From Rufibacter ruber (lineage in GTDB: Bacteria; Bacteroidota; Bacteroidia; Cytophagales; Hymenobacteraceae): a stretch of 41,066 bases of DNA. The stretch spans positions 1 through 41,066 of the forward strand of contig NZ_LRMM01000045.1 in NCBI RefSeq assembly GCF_001647275.1, written 5' to 3'. The notes below the pieces were generated by a model that saw only the letters and a program-made list of their open reading frames with translations, was not told the origin of the DNA and ran no database searches. Numbering within the stretch: position 1 is the first letter of the stretch; the number at the start of each line of letters is the position of its first letter. Position numbers and translations under genes: made by a program. Positions 8,119 through 16,616 of this stretch are shown piece after piece.

Positions 8119-8520
8119 ATGGCAGGAAAGGACAAATTCGGGTTCTGGAAGATCAAACACGAGTTCATCAACCAGAAACAGGACATCGCGAAAAGCGTGG
8201 CGCAACACTCACTTCTCTTCTTCAGGAAAAACTTCAACAAAGAGGGTACGGAGAAGGACGGGTTCACCAAGTGGAAGGAGCGGAAGTGGAAAGTGAACAG
8301 GAAACTTCTGGTGAAGTCTGGTGACCTCAGAGACGGGATGTACGTCAAGTCGGCTTCCTTTTTCAAAACGGTGATCCAGAACGATGTTCCATATGGTGAG
8401 TACCACCAGAACGGTACCGCCACCATCGACAAACGCGAATTCCTGTACGCGTCGAAAACGCTGGACGCTCAGGTGATCAAGCTGATCGAAAACAGGCTGA
8501 AAAAACTATTCCCACGATAA
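8119..8520 (+). CDS. Phage virion morphogenesis protein (Mu gpG / tail completion)
   Basis: 133 residues resembling the Phage_tail_S/gpG family. The core pattern is present: LVKSGDLRDGMYVKS, a beta pair ending PYGEYHQNGTATI, then KREFLYAS and a C-terminal amphipathic helix. These proteins sit at the head-tail joint. The ATG at 8119 lies exactly 12 nt after the start of the ATTTAAAT block, so a leaderless transcript is possible. The stop TAA is directly followed by the next ATG at 8521. Confidence 0.75.
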   Translation: MAGKDKFGFWKIKHEFINQKQDIAKSVAQHSLLFFRKNFNKEGTEKDGFTKWKERKWKVNRKLLVKSGDLRDGMYVKSASFFKTVIQNDVPYGEYHQNGTATIDKREFLYASKTLDAQVIKLIENRLKKLFPR

Positions 8521-9495
8521 ATGGACATCATTTATGATATACTGAGACAACGCATTCTTGACCAGACCTTCATCACCGACGTGAGGGAGTTCAACAACCA
8601 GATCCAGAACATGGCTGAAGGCAAAGACGAACTTTTCCTTCCTTCGGTGCTGATCGAGTTTGGTCAGAAGGAATATGAAATGAGATCCGCGCACGACAAA
8701 CAGTACGGAACCGTGGACATCAAATTTCATCTGGTATCTGAGAATTACAGCCACGTCTTCACCGACCAGAAACAGTTCAAAGACACCATCAACACGGTAC
8801 TGAACAACTACAGCGACGGCGTGAATTTCTACCAGTTACGCAAGACCAGCGAAGAACAGGACAAGTCCTTCACGAACGTTTACGTCCATATTCTGACTTA
8901 CACCACGCGGTTTATCGAATACATCCAACAGGACAATGATCTGGTGGAATTCGAGATCGACGGAATCCAGATCGTGGTCGATGACCATGTGGTGGAAATA
9001 CCCGCCAACCTTGAACCAGCGAAAGTGATCGATGGTGACAGCGTGGTATATTTGGACAAAGGCGACGTGTATGTAGCTGTCGGTGTCCAGTTACCCGTCA
9101 CCATCCAGAATCCCAACACCAACCAGACCGTCACCGCCACGGCAGGTGAGACCTACACGGTACCAGCGATGGAAGAGATCACCGTGTCACTTTCCAGCAC
9201 CAAGACACTGAAGACGGGTCTGAAGGGATCGAAGACCATCGGTTTCGCGGGTACCATCGTGGCGTACTCGATCACCACACCAGAAGCGGGTGACATCGAA
9301 TTCAACATAAAACTGAACGGCGCGAACTTCATCGAAGGGAACTTCCCGAAGCTGGTCAACCAGACATACAAGAAAGAATACATCCAGTACTGGATCAATG
9401 ATCTGGTCGCTGGTGACGCGCTGGAATTCCACGTGGTGTCATCGACCGTGAAGGTCTGCCAGTTGAAACTGTACATAAAAAAGAATCAAATATAA
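8521..9495 (+). CDS. Neck/tail-terminator-like protein with C-terminal beta domain
   Basis: 324 residues. The first 140 (a helix, then PSVLIEFGQKEYEMRS, TVDIKFHLVSENYSHVF and a C-terminal strand) have the layout of tail-terminator proteins that cap the tube. Residues about 145-324 form a beta-rich extension with short repeats such as TVTATAGETYTVPAMEEITVS. That extension is not part of the usual family and may face outward on the virion. It begins immediately after the gpG-like stop. The terminator call is by secondary-structure pattern and position. Confidence 0.5.
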   Translation: MDIIYDILRQRILDQTFITDVREFNNQIQNMAEGKDELFLPSVLIEFGQKEYEMRSAHDKQYGTVDIKFHLVSENYSHVFTDQKQFKDTINTVLNNYSDGVNFYQLRKTSEEQDKSFTNVYVHILTYTTRFIEYIQQDNDLVEFEIDGIQIVVDDHVVEIPANLEPAKVIDGDSVVYLDKGDVYVAVGVQLPVTIQNPNTNQTVTATAGETYTVPAMEEITVSLSSTKTLKTGLKGSKTIGFAGTIVAYSITTPEAGDIEFNIKLNGANFIEGNFPKLVNQTYKKEYIQYWINDLVAGDALEFHVVSSTVKVCQLKLYIKKNQI

Positions 9496-9496
9496 A

Positions 9497-9715
9497 ATGG
9501 GATTGGACTTCGAAGACCTGAAACAAATAATGGGTGACATGGTGAGCAACATCGTTGCTTCCCGCCTACATACTTACTACAACCTATACACGGAAGACAT
9601 CGCTCAGATCGAGTTCACCAAAGAATATGAGATCCAAGGTGAGACCATAAATGTGTACGTCTCAGATGCCACCTACCTGAACAGGTTCCACATCACGATT
9701 CAGATGACCTATTAA
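9497..9715 (+). CDS. Small hypothetical virion-operon protein
   Basis: 72 residues, no family recognised. It is an N-terminal helix followed by beta strands (EYEIQGETINVYVSD, NRFHITIQMTY). It begins 1 nt after the preceding stop and is followed by an A-rich leader, so it is co-expressed with the neck and structural genes. Confidence 0.6.
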   Translation: MGLDFEDLKQIMGDMVSNIVASRLHTYYNLYTEDIAQIEFTKEYEIQGETINVYVSDATYLNRFHITIQMTY

Positions 9716-9730
9716 AAATAAATCCTATAG

Positions 9731-11812
9731 ATGAAGAATTATAAAAGCATAAAGTTCAAGAACGCCACATTGACAAAGACATATGACAAAGACAAAGTGA
9801 CGGTCATTGACCTGATCCGAAAGTCTGGTGAGTATGTCGGGCCGATGCCACTCGCGGTGGCGCGTCCGATGGAATCACCTTCGGCGCGTGAAGTCGCTTA
9901 CCCACAGGCCATCGAATATGATGGGAATACACAGTATGTCTTCCTGAGTGATTGCGGGTCTGCCGCCGCAACAAGAAGACAGGTTTTGTATGAATTTAAC
10001 AAACTGACTGGTGAGTATGCGTACAAAGGCTTTATCACAGTCACCTTCCCGACCGCCACGAACCACACCATCCGTGGCGTGAGAATGCTGGATTACCAGT
10101 ACACCACGGGTACGGTTTCGGCTTCTGGTTTGACGGTGACTGGTACTGGTACCGCTTGGAAGACGGCTGGTTTCGCCGCTGGTGGAAGGATCTCTTTCGG
10201 CTCCACTACTCGTTCGCAGTCTGCCAGATGGTATGAGATCGCGACCGTTGACACCGACACACAGATCACTTTGGTCGCTCCAGTGGACGCACCCGTGAAC
10301 AACGTTCCTTTCGTCTTCGAAGAACTACGCGGTTTGATCGCGACCACCAACGCCACGGTGACGAACGGCGGTCTGTTTCTGGTGAAAGGATTGAACTTTG
10401 ATACGTTCGCGAACGGGGGTGTGACTATTCCAGCCGCCACCAACATCGACAACATCCGCGCGTGTTACTGGCTGGCAGATGCCGCCACGGTGACCACCAC
10501 ACTCGCTTGGGGTGTCGCCGTTGACGAAATGTCTTCCTTCAGTAACCACGATGTGTATCTGTTAAACTCTGGTTTTAAGATATACAAATTCAACGCCCGT
10601 CAACCGCTGAACTCTTTGTCTGCTGGTAAATCGTCAGAAGCTTTCCTGTTTGCCACTGGTAACGCGACCATTACGGGTGCCGCCTCTCAGACCAACAACG
10701 GGAGGATCTGTACGACACAACATGGCGCGGGTGCTGGTGAAAAGTCCATTTACTTCGTGACCACCACACGTATTAACCGATGCGCCTTGAGTGGGATCAC
10801 GAACGGTTCCACCACATTTGTCAATGACTCGATGGTGGAAGTTCCGAACGGTGGTTCTGCTACAGTACAGGCTGGTGCCGCACTTTCAAGTATCGAATAC
10901 TCAGATTCCATCGACGCTTTTGTTGTTAATATTTCGGCTTCGACAATCGGAAAAAGCTATATAACAAAATACAGAACGGATGGATCACCTTTCGATATTA
11001 ACTACATGAGTGAAGCGCGAACGTTTGACCAGTCCAGCGCGTCAGGTGATTCACCAGTGTTCCCTTCGATCACTGGAATGACTTTCACATCTTGGGTGGA
11101 AAGCGGGGTGATGCACACAGCGAGGATGGGTACGTCGATACTGAACAACCAAGTGTACGCGATCCCTTTGGGTGCTGAGTGTTTAATGAACCAGAACCAA
11201 GGTCTGATCACTCCAGTTTTCGATCTTCCAAACGCTCACAAATTCGAAAGCGTGTTGGTAAAGGCGAAGACCACCCACGGGAAAGGTGCTTTGGCTGTGG
11301 GTGGTGAGACATACAACCTGTTTTACAGAACAAGCGGTATCGCCGACAACAGTGGCTCGTGGACTGCCTGTGATGAAGGTGACCTTTCTGGTGCTTCTGG
11401 AAACCAGATCCAGTTCAAGATCACTTTCAGGATCGCGGGAAACACGTGTATTCCAGCGCAGATCAAAGAACTGACAGTGACATATGAAGACCAGAACACG
11501 GATTCACACCTTCAGCCTTCCACGAAATATTCGAGTCTGGTGAACAGCCAGATCGCGTACAGACTGGATGAAGCCTTCGACACCAGCGTTCCAGACCTGA
11601 CCATAAAACTGTACAACGTACAGACAAACATAGTGATCCTGTCTGACACCGTGGCTCAAAGCGGCTTCGGCACGTGGCAATATTCGACCAACGGTACCAC
11701 ATGGCTTCCGTTCAACGCAGCCGCCGCGAACGTGGCTGGATCATATATCCGCTACACCGCGAATGGTCTTCCAGCGGGTGTGAAAATCAAAGCGATCGTT
11801 AACAGAACATAA
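9731..11812 (+). CDS. Large virion structural protein, beta-rich
   Basis: 693 residues rich in Thr, Ser, Gly and Asn with many predicted beta strands and few charged residues, typical of virion appendage or neck-whisker proteins. Nothing identifies a known family. The N-terminal 60 residues are charged and could be the docking region. The middle resembles a propeller or solenoid (repeated short Thr/Val/Gly strands), and the C-terminal 100 (LTIKLYNVQTNIVILSD, GFGTWQYSTNGTTW) looks like a small beta-sandwich. The leader has CTATAG instead of CTATG 4 nt before the ATG. Its stop overlaps the next start. Confidence 0.55.
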   Translation: MKNYKSIKFKNATLTKTYDKDKVTVIDLIRKSGEYVGPMPLAVARPMESPSAREVAYPQAIEYDGNTQYVFLSDCGSAAATRRQVLYEFNKLTGEYAYKGFITVTFPTATNHTIRGVRMLDYQYTTGTVSASGLTVTGTGTAWKTAGFAAGGRISFGSTTRSQSARWYEIATVDTDTQITLVAPVDAPVNNVPFVFEELRGLIATTNATVTNGGLFLVKGLNFDTFANGGVTIPAATNIDNIRACYWLADAATVTTTLAWGVAVDEMSSFSNHDVYLLNSGFKIYKFNARQPLNSLSAGKSSEAFLFATGNATITGAASQTNNGRICTTQHGAGAGEKSIYFVTTTRINRCALSGITNGSTTFVNDSMVEVPNGGSATVQAGAALSSIEYSDSIDAFVVNISASTIGKSYITKYRTDGSPFDINYMSEARTFDQSSASGDSPVFPSITGMTFTSWVESGVMHTARMGTSILNNQVYAIPLGAECLMNQNQGLITPVFDLPNAHKFESVLVKAKTTHGKGALAVGGETYNLFYRTSGIADNSGSWTACDEGDLSGASGNQIQFKITFRIAGNTCIPAQIKELTVTYEDQNTDSHLQPSTKYSSLVNSQIAYRLDEAFDTSVPDLTIKLYNVQTNIVILSDTVAQSGFGTWQYSTNGTTWLPFNAAAANVAGSYIRYTANGLPAGVKIKAIVNRT

Positions 11813-11961
11813 TGGATGAACTTGTATTCGATGTCAACTTCTTCGTCTCAGAGACACCAGAGTTGACACCAGAACAGATCGGTGAGATTTCCGCGATGGG
11901 TATGACTTCAGCGGATTTCATCACTGGCGAAAGTGCTGGTGAAACAGTATTGATATTTTAA
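11812..11961 (+). CDS. Small acidic protein, 49 residues
   Basis: A short frame whose ATG overlaps the preceding stop (TAATG at 11810-11814). It encodes an acidic peptide starting MDELVFDVNFF and ending ETVLIF. Coupling and codon use like its neighbours support a real gene. No function can be assigned. Its TAA forms part of the TAAACA element of the next promoter. Confidence 0.55.
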   Translation: MDELVFDVNFFVSETPELTPEQIGEISAMGMTSADFITGESAGETVLIF

Positions 11962-11995
11962 ACACATCACGGTCTTGCCATTTAAATATGTATAA
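11960..11995 (+). promoter_or_regulatory. Late-type promoter motif before baseplate J gene
   Basis: TAAACA (core 11960-11964), 15 nt, then ATTTAAATATGTATAA (11980-11995). The following leader is 15 nt long up to the ATG at 12011. Confidence 0.65.
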
Positions 11996-12019
11996 AACAA
12001 ACGTATTTAAATGGCAAGA
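11973..12019. repeat. 16-bp inverted repeat over promoter and start codon
   Basis: TCTTGCCATTTAAATA (11973-11988) and TATTTAAATGGCAAGA (12004-12019) are perfect complements with a 15-nt loop. The right arm includes the start codon ATG at 12011 and the first two codons that follow it. Confidence 0.85.
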
Positions 12020-12832
12020 TCTATTTCCGAGATACACAGTCAGATCCTACAGACGAAGAATTCGGATTCCACCCTTTCGGCGGCAAACTCACCGTCACAG
12101 GTTTCGGTGTACCGCCTGTTCTCCTACGTCATCTCTTTCGCGATCCACCTTTTCGAAAAGATTCTGGACGCGAAGAAGACGGAGTATGAGAAGATCGCGG
12201 ATGAATCGAACGCGGGTACGGCTCTGTACCTTTCCGCGAAGGTGTTGGAATACCAGCACGGATCGACCCTTTCCGTGGTGAACAACACACCCGTGTATCT
12301 GGTGCCAGACGCGACGAAAAGAGTGGTGTCGAAATGTGCGATCCGCGAGAACTTGGAAACGGGTCACGTGCTGGTGAAGGTCGCGAAGCTGGTGAACAAC
12401 AATCTGGTGAAGCTGACCGAAGCCGAGGTGAACGGTCTGAAGGCGTACATCGCACAAATCAAAACCGCTGGTCAGAAAACGATGGTGTCTTCTCTGGATG
12501 CCGACCAGATTTCGGTGAACGCGGATGTGTACTATGACCCGTCTTTCCTTCCAGATACCGTGAAGACCAACGTGATCACCGCCATCACCACATATTTAAA
12601 GAACATCGACTTCTCTGGTCAGATCATCGTGTCTCGCCTACAGGACGCGATTCAGGCCGTGGAAGGGGTGAAGGATGTCCAGATCCACAATATCAGAACG
12701 CGCGTGTCAACTGAGACCGCCGCCAATGCAGAGACCCACACGCGAATTTATGACCCATACGCTGGATATGTGGTACCAGATACCACCAACGGGTACACGC
12801 TACAGGACACCATACAAATGATCGTATTTTAA
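12011..12832 (+). CDS. Baseplate J-like protein
   Basis: 273 residues resembling the baseplate J family (Mu gp47, P2 gpJ), a baseplate wedge component. The C-terminal region fits best: LPDTVKTNVITAITTYLKNIDFSG, then SRLQDAIQAVEGVKDVQIHNI. The N-terminal 100 residues are helical. It heads a separate unit with its own promoter, upstream of the capsid module, whereas J normally follows the gp25/W gene (here at 22852). Its start codon lies in the right arm of the inverted repeat. Confidence 0.65.
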   Translation: MARSISEIHSQILQTKNSDSTLSAANSPSQVSVYRLFSYVISFAIHLFEKILDAKKTEYEKIADESNAGTALYLSAKVLEYQHGSTLSVVNNTPVYLVPDATKRVVSKCAIRENLETGHVLVKVAKLVNNNLVKLTEAEVNGLKAYIAQIKTAGQKTMVSSLDADQISVNADVYYDPSFLPDTVKTNVITAITTYLKNIDFSGQIIVSRLQDAIQAVEGVKDVQIHNIRTRVSTETAANAETHTRIYDPYAGYVVPDTTNGYTLQDTIQMIVF

Positions 12833-12834
12833 GA

Positions 12835-13314
12835 ATGAACATATCTTTTCTTTCCATCATAAACAAGATACTTCCACCAGCAAAGCGAAAGCCGAAAACG
12901 CTGGCTTTCCTGAACGCGCTGGTGTCACCGCTACAGTCGGTATATGACTGGCTTCTGTTGACCTACTTTCCAGACGTTGAAAGGCGAATCCGTTGGAACG
13001 CCGTGGTTCTGATCTTCGAAAAACTGTTGAACGATCTTCACAACGCTGGCAACCCGAACAAGATCTTCCTGTCTGAGTCAAACGAGCTGCAACCCGTTCA
13101 CATCTTCAAAATAACTGAGAACACGCCGCTGTTCCTGTACAACATGTCAGAGGGTGAAGATCCCGTGTACCTGTACAACAGCGCGGAATACAATTCGGCT
13201 GCAATTTTCACGGTGAACGTTCCCGACTCCATTTCATCCACGATTCCACGAATCAGAGCAACCGTGGACAAATACAAAGTCGCGGGTACGAAGTACACCG
13301 TGGTGACCTATTAA
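12835..13314 (+). CDS. Probable baseplate/tail protein (gpI-like position)
   Basis: 159 residues. The N-terminal half is helical (LAFLNALVSPLQSVYDWLLLTYFP) and the C-terminal half is beta-rich (TPLFLYN, DPVYLYN, AIFTVNVP). It follows the J-like gene with a 2-nt gap and precedes a fibre-like gene, which is where P2 and Mu carry gpI/gp48. No motif confirms this, so function is inferred from position only. Confidence 0.45.
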   Translation: MNISFLSIINKILPPAKRKPKTLAFLNALVSPLQSVYDWLLLTYFPDVERRIRWNAVVLIFEKLLNDLHNAGNPNKIFLSESNELQPVHIFKITENTPLFLYNMSEGEDPVYLYNSAEYNSAAIFTVNVPDSISSTIPRIRATVDKYKVAGTKYTVVTY

Positions 13315-13330
13315 AAAATAATTTCTATGA

Positions 13331-14215
13331 ATGAATAAATTGATTAATCCAGTACCAAGCGGTGGTTTCCCTTTCACCGTGGATGATGCCATCCGCATCG
13401 AGTATGAACTTCACGCCGCGATCGGTGCACTTGCCAACGGGATCGACGCTTCTGGTTTCGTGATCTCTGGATGTACCGCCACAGTCTCTGGTTCCACCCT
13501 TATCATTTCGAATGGCTTCGTATATCTGGATGGTCAGTACATGCGCTTCGGTGGCTACACTGGCTCATATCCAGCCTACGTGAAAGCGGGTACGCCTACC
13601 AAGACACAAAGGATCTACGGTGACGGCTTCAGTAAGGACGCGACCATCGAAACCTTCGCCGTGGTCACTACCTCGCAGCCTGGCAGCGGCTCATACATCA
13701 CCTTCAACCCACAGCCGAACAAAGTACTGAAAACCTCGATCACTGGCAGCGTGGACGCTCGCTTGACGCAGGAAATCACCGACCGAACCAATGGTGACAA
13801 CGTTCTTTCTGGACGTATCGACTCAGAGGTGGGAACGCTGAACAGTGCCATCGCTTTGAAGGCGAACAAAGTCCAGCCAGTGTGGCAGAACATCGTTTTT
13901 TCGAACAACTCTGGTTCATCTTTCACCGCCGACACTTCTTCTTCTTTCAGACAGACACCGCAGTACATGAAGGATGAATTCGGCTTCGTGCACCTCAGAG
14001 GTCATGTGAACTCCACCAACCAGCCGACCTTCTTCTGGACACCACCAGCGGGGTACAAACCACCGAAGGATGTGTTCATCAACGTGTCATACCCGAACGC
14101 CACGATCGTTCAGAGCGGAAGGCTTTATTTCTCTGGAAACGAATTCACCTACGGTTCAACCAACACCGCAAACCACATCTTTTCACTGGACGGGATTTCC
14201 TACTACGTGGGGTAA
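13331..14215 (+). CDS. Tail fibre or baseplate appendage protein
   Basis: 294 residues. The N-terminal third is beta-rich with a short pattern (GCTATVSGSTLIISNGFVYLDGQ) common in virion-attachment modules. It is followed by an Asn/Asp/Thr helix (TQEITDRTNGDNVLSGRIDSE, likely a trimeric coiled coil) and a C-terminal receptor-type beta domain (FGFVHLRGHVNS, PAGYKPPKDV) like those at fibre tips. The start ATG at 13331 has an out-of-frame ATG 4 nt upstream that stops after three codons. The stop codon TAA forms part of the TAAACA promoter element of the protease gene. Confidence 0.65.
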   Translation: MNKLINPVPSGGFPFTVDDAIRIEYELHAAIGALANGIDASGFVISGCTATVSGSTLIISNGFVYLDGQYMRFGGYTGSYPAYVKAGTPTKTQRIYGDGFSKDATIETFAVVTTSQPGSGSYITFNPQPNKVLKTSITGSVDARLTQEITDRTNGDNVLSGRIDSEVGTLNSAIALKANKVQPVWQNIVFSNNSGSSFTADTSSSFRQTPQYMKDEFGFVHLRGHVNSTNQPTFFWTPPAGYKPPKDVFINVSYPNATIVQSGRLYFSGNEFTYGSTNTANHIFSLDGISYYVG

Positions 14216-14244
14216 ACAGATATAAAAAAGCTATTTAAATATAT
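14214..14244 (+). promoter_or_regulatory. Late-type promoter motif before protease-scaffold gene
   Basis: TAAACA (core 14214-14218), 14 nt, then ATTTAAATATAT (14233-14244), directly abutting the ATG at 14245. Confidence 0.65.
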
Positions 14245-15465
14245 ATGGAATTAAGATATACCCACATAAACAACGACGTGACCACCGCGACCATGTACCT
14301 GAACGGGATCATCGGTGAGGAACTGGATTCGGCTCAGTTCGTTCGTGAGATGAACTATCTGGATTCGCTTGACATCAACGACATCACCATCAAAATAAAC
14401 TCTGGTGGCGGCTCCGTTTTTGCGGGTCTGGAAATAGTTGACGCGATAATGGAAGACAGGTTCTTCATCACCGCCCACGTGGTGGGTCTGGCCGCTTCTA
14501 TGGCTGGCGTGATCGCTATGGCAGCGAACAAAGTCGTGATGAATGACTTCGCTCTTTTGATGCTTCACAACCCTTCTGGTGGTGATGATGAAATCCTGAA
14601 CAAAGTGAAGAACAGCCTGATCACCATCTTCAACAAAAGGACTGGTGTGAATGAAAAGTTCATCGACATGATCATGGAGAAAGAGACATGGTACACCGCC
14701 GACGAAGCGAAGATGTACGGCTTCATCGATGAAGTCGCCAACACCAGCAAACGCGTACAGGTTGACGTGTCGAACACGTCTTTGAAGGAGATGTACAACA
14801 TCTTCAATAAAATAAATTTTGATGAAATGACTGAAAATGAAGTGACTGACAACACCGAAGTGACCGTGGAAGAAACTGTGGTTGAAACCGTGATCGAAGC
14901 GGTGGAAGAGACACCAGCGGTGGAAGAGATCGCAAACGCCGAAGATGTTCCAGCGACAGAAGAAATTGTGGAAGAAACCGTCGAAGAGGTGGTGGAAGAA
15001 ACACCAGCCGTGGAAAACAAATATTCGATTCAGATCGATGTTCAGAACATGGAGGTGGTCACTGAAAAGCTTGACCAGCTACAGAAGGAGAACGAGGAAC
15101 TGAAGAATCAGATCGCTGAACTGGTGAAGAAAGAGGAAGACCGCCTGAAGGCTTTACAAGATGCCAGAGAAGAAGAGATCGTGACCAATGCCATCGATTC
15201 TGGAAAGATCTCGAATGAAGTGAAGACCACGTGGAAGAACCTTTTGAAATTGGACTTTGAAAATACCGTGAAGGCTCTGGACAACATCATCGTGAACAAA
15301 ACGGCGGTGGATGTCACCAAGGTGATCAACAAAAATGCAGAGGTTTCCAATATGACATGGGATGAAGTTTTCAGATCTGGAAAGGCTCAGGAATTAAAGG
15401 AGAAATCACCAGCCCTGTACAACCAATTATACTTCGACAAATACAAAGTTTACCCTTCGAATTAA
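14245..15465 (+). CDS. ClpP-like prohead protease fused to scaffold
   Basis: 406 residues. Residues 1-180 are a ClpP/S49-type head maturation protease: INSGGGSVFAGLEIVDA, nucleophile Ser85 in GLAASMAG, His108 in LMLHNPSGG, and a candidate acid at Asp162. Residues about 195-270 are a low-complexity Glu/Val/Thr segment. Residues 270-406 are a coiled coil (LDQLQKENEELKNQIAELVKKEEDR) and a capsid-binding tail typical of scaffolds. The protease removes scaffold after assembly. The ATG at 14245 lies at the end of the promoter motif, and a second internal start probably makes the scaffold alone. Confidence 0.9.
   Translation: MELRYTHINNDVTTATMYLNGIIGEELDSAQFVREMNYLDSLDINDITIKINSGGGSVFAGLEIVDAIMEDRFFITAHVVGLAASMAGVIAMAANKVVMNDFALLMLHNPSGGDDEILNKVKNSLITIFNKRTGVNEKFIDMIMEKETWYTADEAKMYGFIDEVANTSKRVQVDVSNTSLKEMYNIFNKINFDEMTENEVTDNTEVTVEETVVETVIEAVEETPAVEEIANAEDVPATEEIVEETVEEVVEETPAVENKYSIQIDVQNMEVVTEKLDQLQKENEELKNQIAELVKKEEDRLKALQDAREEEIVTNAIDSGKISNEVKTTWKNLLKLDFENTVKALDNIIVNKTAVDVTKVINKNAEVSNMTWDEVFRSGKAQELKEKSPALYNQLYFDKYKVYPSN
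14827..15465 (+). CDS. Nested scaffold protein (internal in-frame start)
   Basis: In-frame ATG at codon 195 of the protease gene (MTENEVTDN) would give a 212-residue scaffold without the protease domain, as with lambda Nu3 inside gene C. Immediately upstream is an AATAAAATAAATTTTG stretch like the leaders used elsewhere in this phage, and an out-of-frame ATG lies 5 nt before the start, as at other genes here. The start is inferred from the leader and from domain boundaries. Confidence 0.5.
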   Translation: MTENEVTDNTEVTVEETVVETVIEAVEETPAVEEIANAEDVPATEEIVEETVEEVVEETPAVENKYSIQIDVQNMEVVTEKLDQLQKENEELKNQIAELVKKEEDRLKALQDAREEEIVTNAIDSGKISNEVKTTWKNLLKLDFENTVKALDNIIVNKTAVDVTKVINKNAEVSNMTWDEVFRSGKAQELKEKSPALYNQLYFDKYKVYPSN

Positions 15466-15501
15466 CAGCACACTTTTAAATTTCCCTTCCTTATAGTGCT
15501 G

Positions 15502-15530
15502 AAAGCCACCTGTTCTTGGGTGGCTTTTTT
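15502..15530 (+). terminator. Terminator after protease-scaffold gene
   Basis: Stem AAAGCCACC/GGTGGCTTT (15502-15510 with 15519-15527), 8-nt loop, T-run to 15530. A second CAGCAC/GTGCTG pair (15467 and 15496) lies just upstream. Confidence 0.9.
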
Positions 15531-15548
15531 TATGTGAAAATTTCTGGT

Positions 15549-15583
15549 AAACAAAATGAATGAGCCTATTTAAATATATACAA
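15549..15583 (+). promoter_or_regulatory. Late-type promoter motif before capsid gene
   Basis: TAAACA (core 15549-15553), 14 nt, then ATTTAAATATATACAA (15568-15583). The leader to the capsid ATG is the longest in the set, 43 nt, and contains the A-rich element. Confidence 0.65.
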
Positions 15584-15626
15584 CCACAGGCCAAAAGTGG
15601 TGACCCTTAAAAATTAATAACTATGA

Positions 15627-16535
15627 ATGGCAGGACTATTAAAAGAAGTATGGATCGATGTAATCAAAGATACCATCAAAGAGAAAGCTGACTTTTTATC
15701 GTATGTGACCTCACACGATGAATACGTTCAGAACAACGTCATCAATATGCCACAGGCTGGCGCAAACGCGGGTATCGCGGTAAACAGAACCACTTTACCA
15801 GCAACCGCAACCCAAAGAACCGACAGCAACTTGCTGTACACTTTGGATCAATACACGACTGACCCACAGTTCGTTTCCAACTTGGAAAACTTCCAAAGCT
15901 CATACGACAAAGTGAAATCTGTTCTGAGTTCACAGATGGACGCTATGATCGAGCGTATGGGTTCACTTGCCTTGAACAAATTCGCCACTGGTCTTCCAGT
16001 TGACCGCGTGATCAACACGACTGGTGCTGTGTCTGGTACGGCTCTTGCCCCAGGGGCTACTGGTACTCGTAAGGCTCTGATCCTTCAGGATATAATCCGT
16101 TTGGCTCAGAAGTTTGACGAAGACGGTGTGTCTTCAAACGACCGCTATTTGATGTTACCAGCGGGTATGTATTACCAGTTGTTGGCAGATGCCGACATCA
16201 GAAACATGAGCGTGAACGGCTTCGGTGGTTCGACCATCGGTTCTGGTGCCTTGCCAGAGATTTTGGGCTTCAAGATCCTGAGACGTAACGTGGTAAACTC
16301 CTATTCTACAGTTTCCGCTCTGAAGGCTTTCGGTGCCGCTACTGCTACCACTGACTTCTTGGGTGGTATCGCTTGGCAGAAGGACAGCGTCGCAAAAGCT
16401 GTGTCTGGAATCGACGTGTACTACGATGAGAAAAACCCACTGTTCTTCGGTAGTGTTTTATCGACCGAAATCTGGATGGGCGCGAGCAAAACCCGCTCTG
16501 ACAACAAAGGTATCGTGGCACTTGTCCAAGGATAA
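15627..16535 (+). CDS. Major capsid protein
   Basis: 302 residues. Position after the protease-scaffold gene, length and composition fit an HK97-fold capsid protein: N-terminal MAGLLKEVWIDVIKD, an early-exposed loop region (PQAGANAGIAVNRTT), a long helix (FQSSYDKVKSVLSSQMDAMIERMG), and a P-domain-like segment (DRYLMLPAGMYYQLLAD). It has its own promoter and terminator, as expected for the most abundant virion protein. The start is ATG at 15627; an ATG 4 nt upstream is out of frame and stops after 22 codons. Confidence 0.85.
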   Translation: MAGLLKEVWIDVIKDTIKEKADFLSYVTSHDEYVQNNVINMPQAGANAGIAVNRTTLPATATQRTDSNLLYTLDQYTTDPQFVSNLENFQSSYDKVKSVLSSQMDAMIERMGSLALNKFATGLPVDRVINTTGAVSGTALAPGATGTRKALILQDIIRLAQKFDEDGVSSNDRYLMLPAGMYYQLLADADIRNMSVNGFGGSTIGSGALPEILGFKILRRNVVNSYSTVSALKAFGAATATTDFLGGIAWQKDSVAKAVSGIDVYYDEKNPLFFGSVLSTEIWMGASKTRSDNKGIVALVQG

Positions 16536-16555
16536 TTCATCCGAATAATACTGAA

Positions 16556-16597
16556 GAAAAGCCAATCAATACATCATTTATTGGTTGGCTTTTCTTA
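16556..16597 (+). terminator. Terminator after capsid gene
   Basis: 16-bp stem with one wobble (GAAAAGCCAATCAATA at 16556-16571, TATTGGTTGGCTTTTC at 16579-16594), 7-nt loop, short T-rich tail. Read-through into the sheath gene is likely because no late motif follows. Confidence 0.8.
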
Positions 16598-16616
16598 TAA
16601 AAAATAAGAACCATTA

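Noticed and set aside
5575..8520. Mu-type transposable phage
   Set aside because: Head genes are Mu-like, but there is no MuA/MuB transposase, the ends form an 11-bp integrase-type core rather than a 5-bp target duplication, and a tyrosine recombinase is adjacent.
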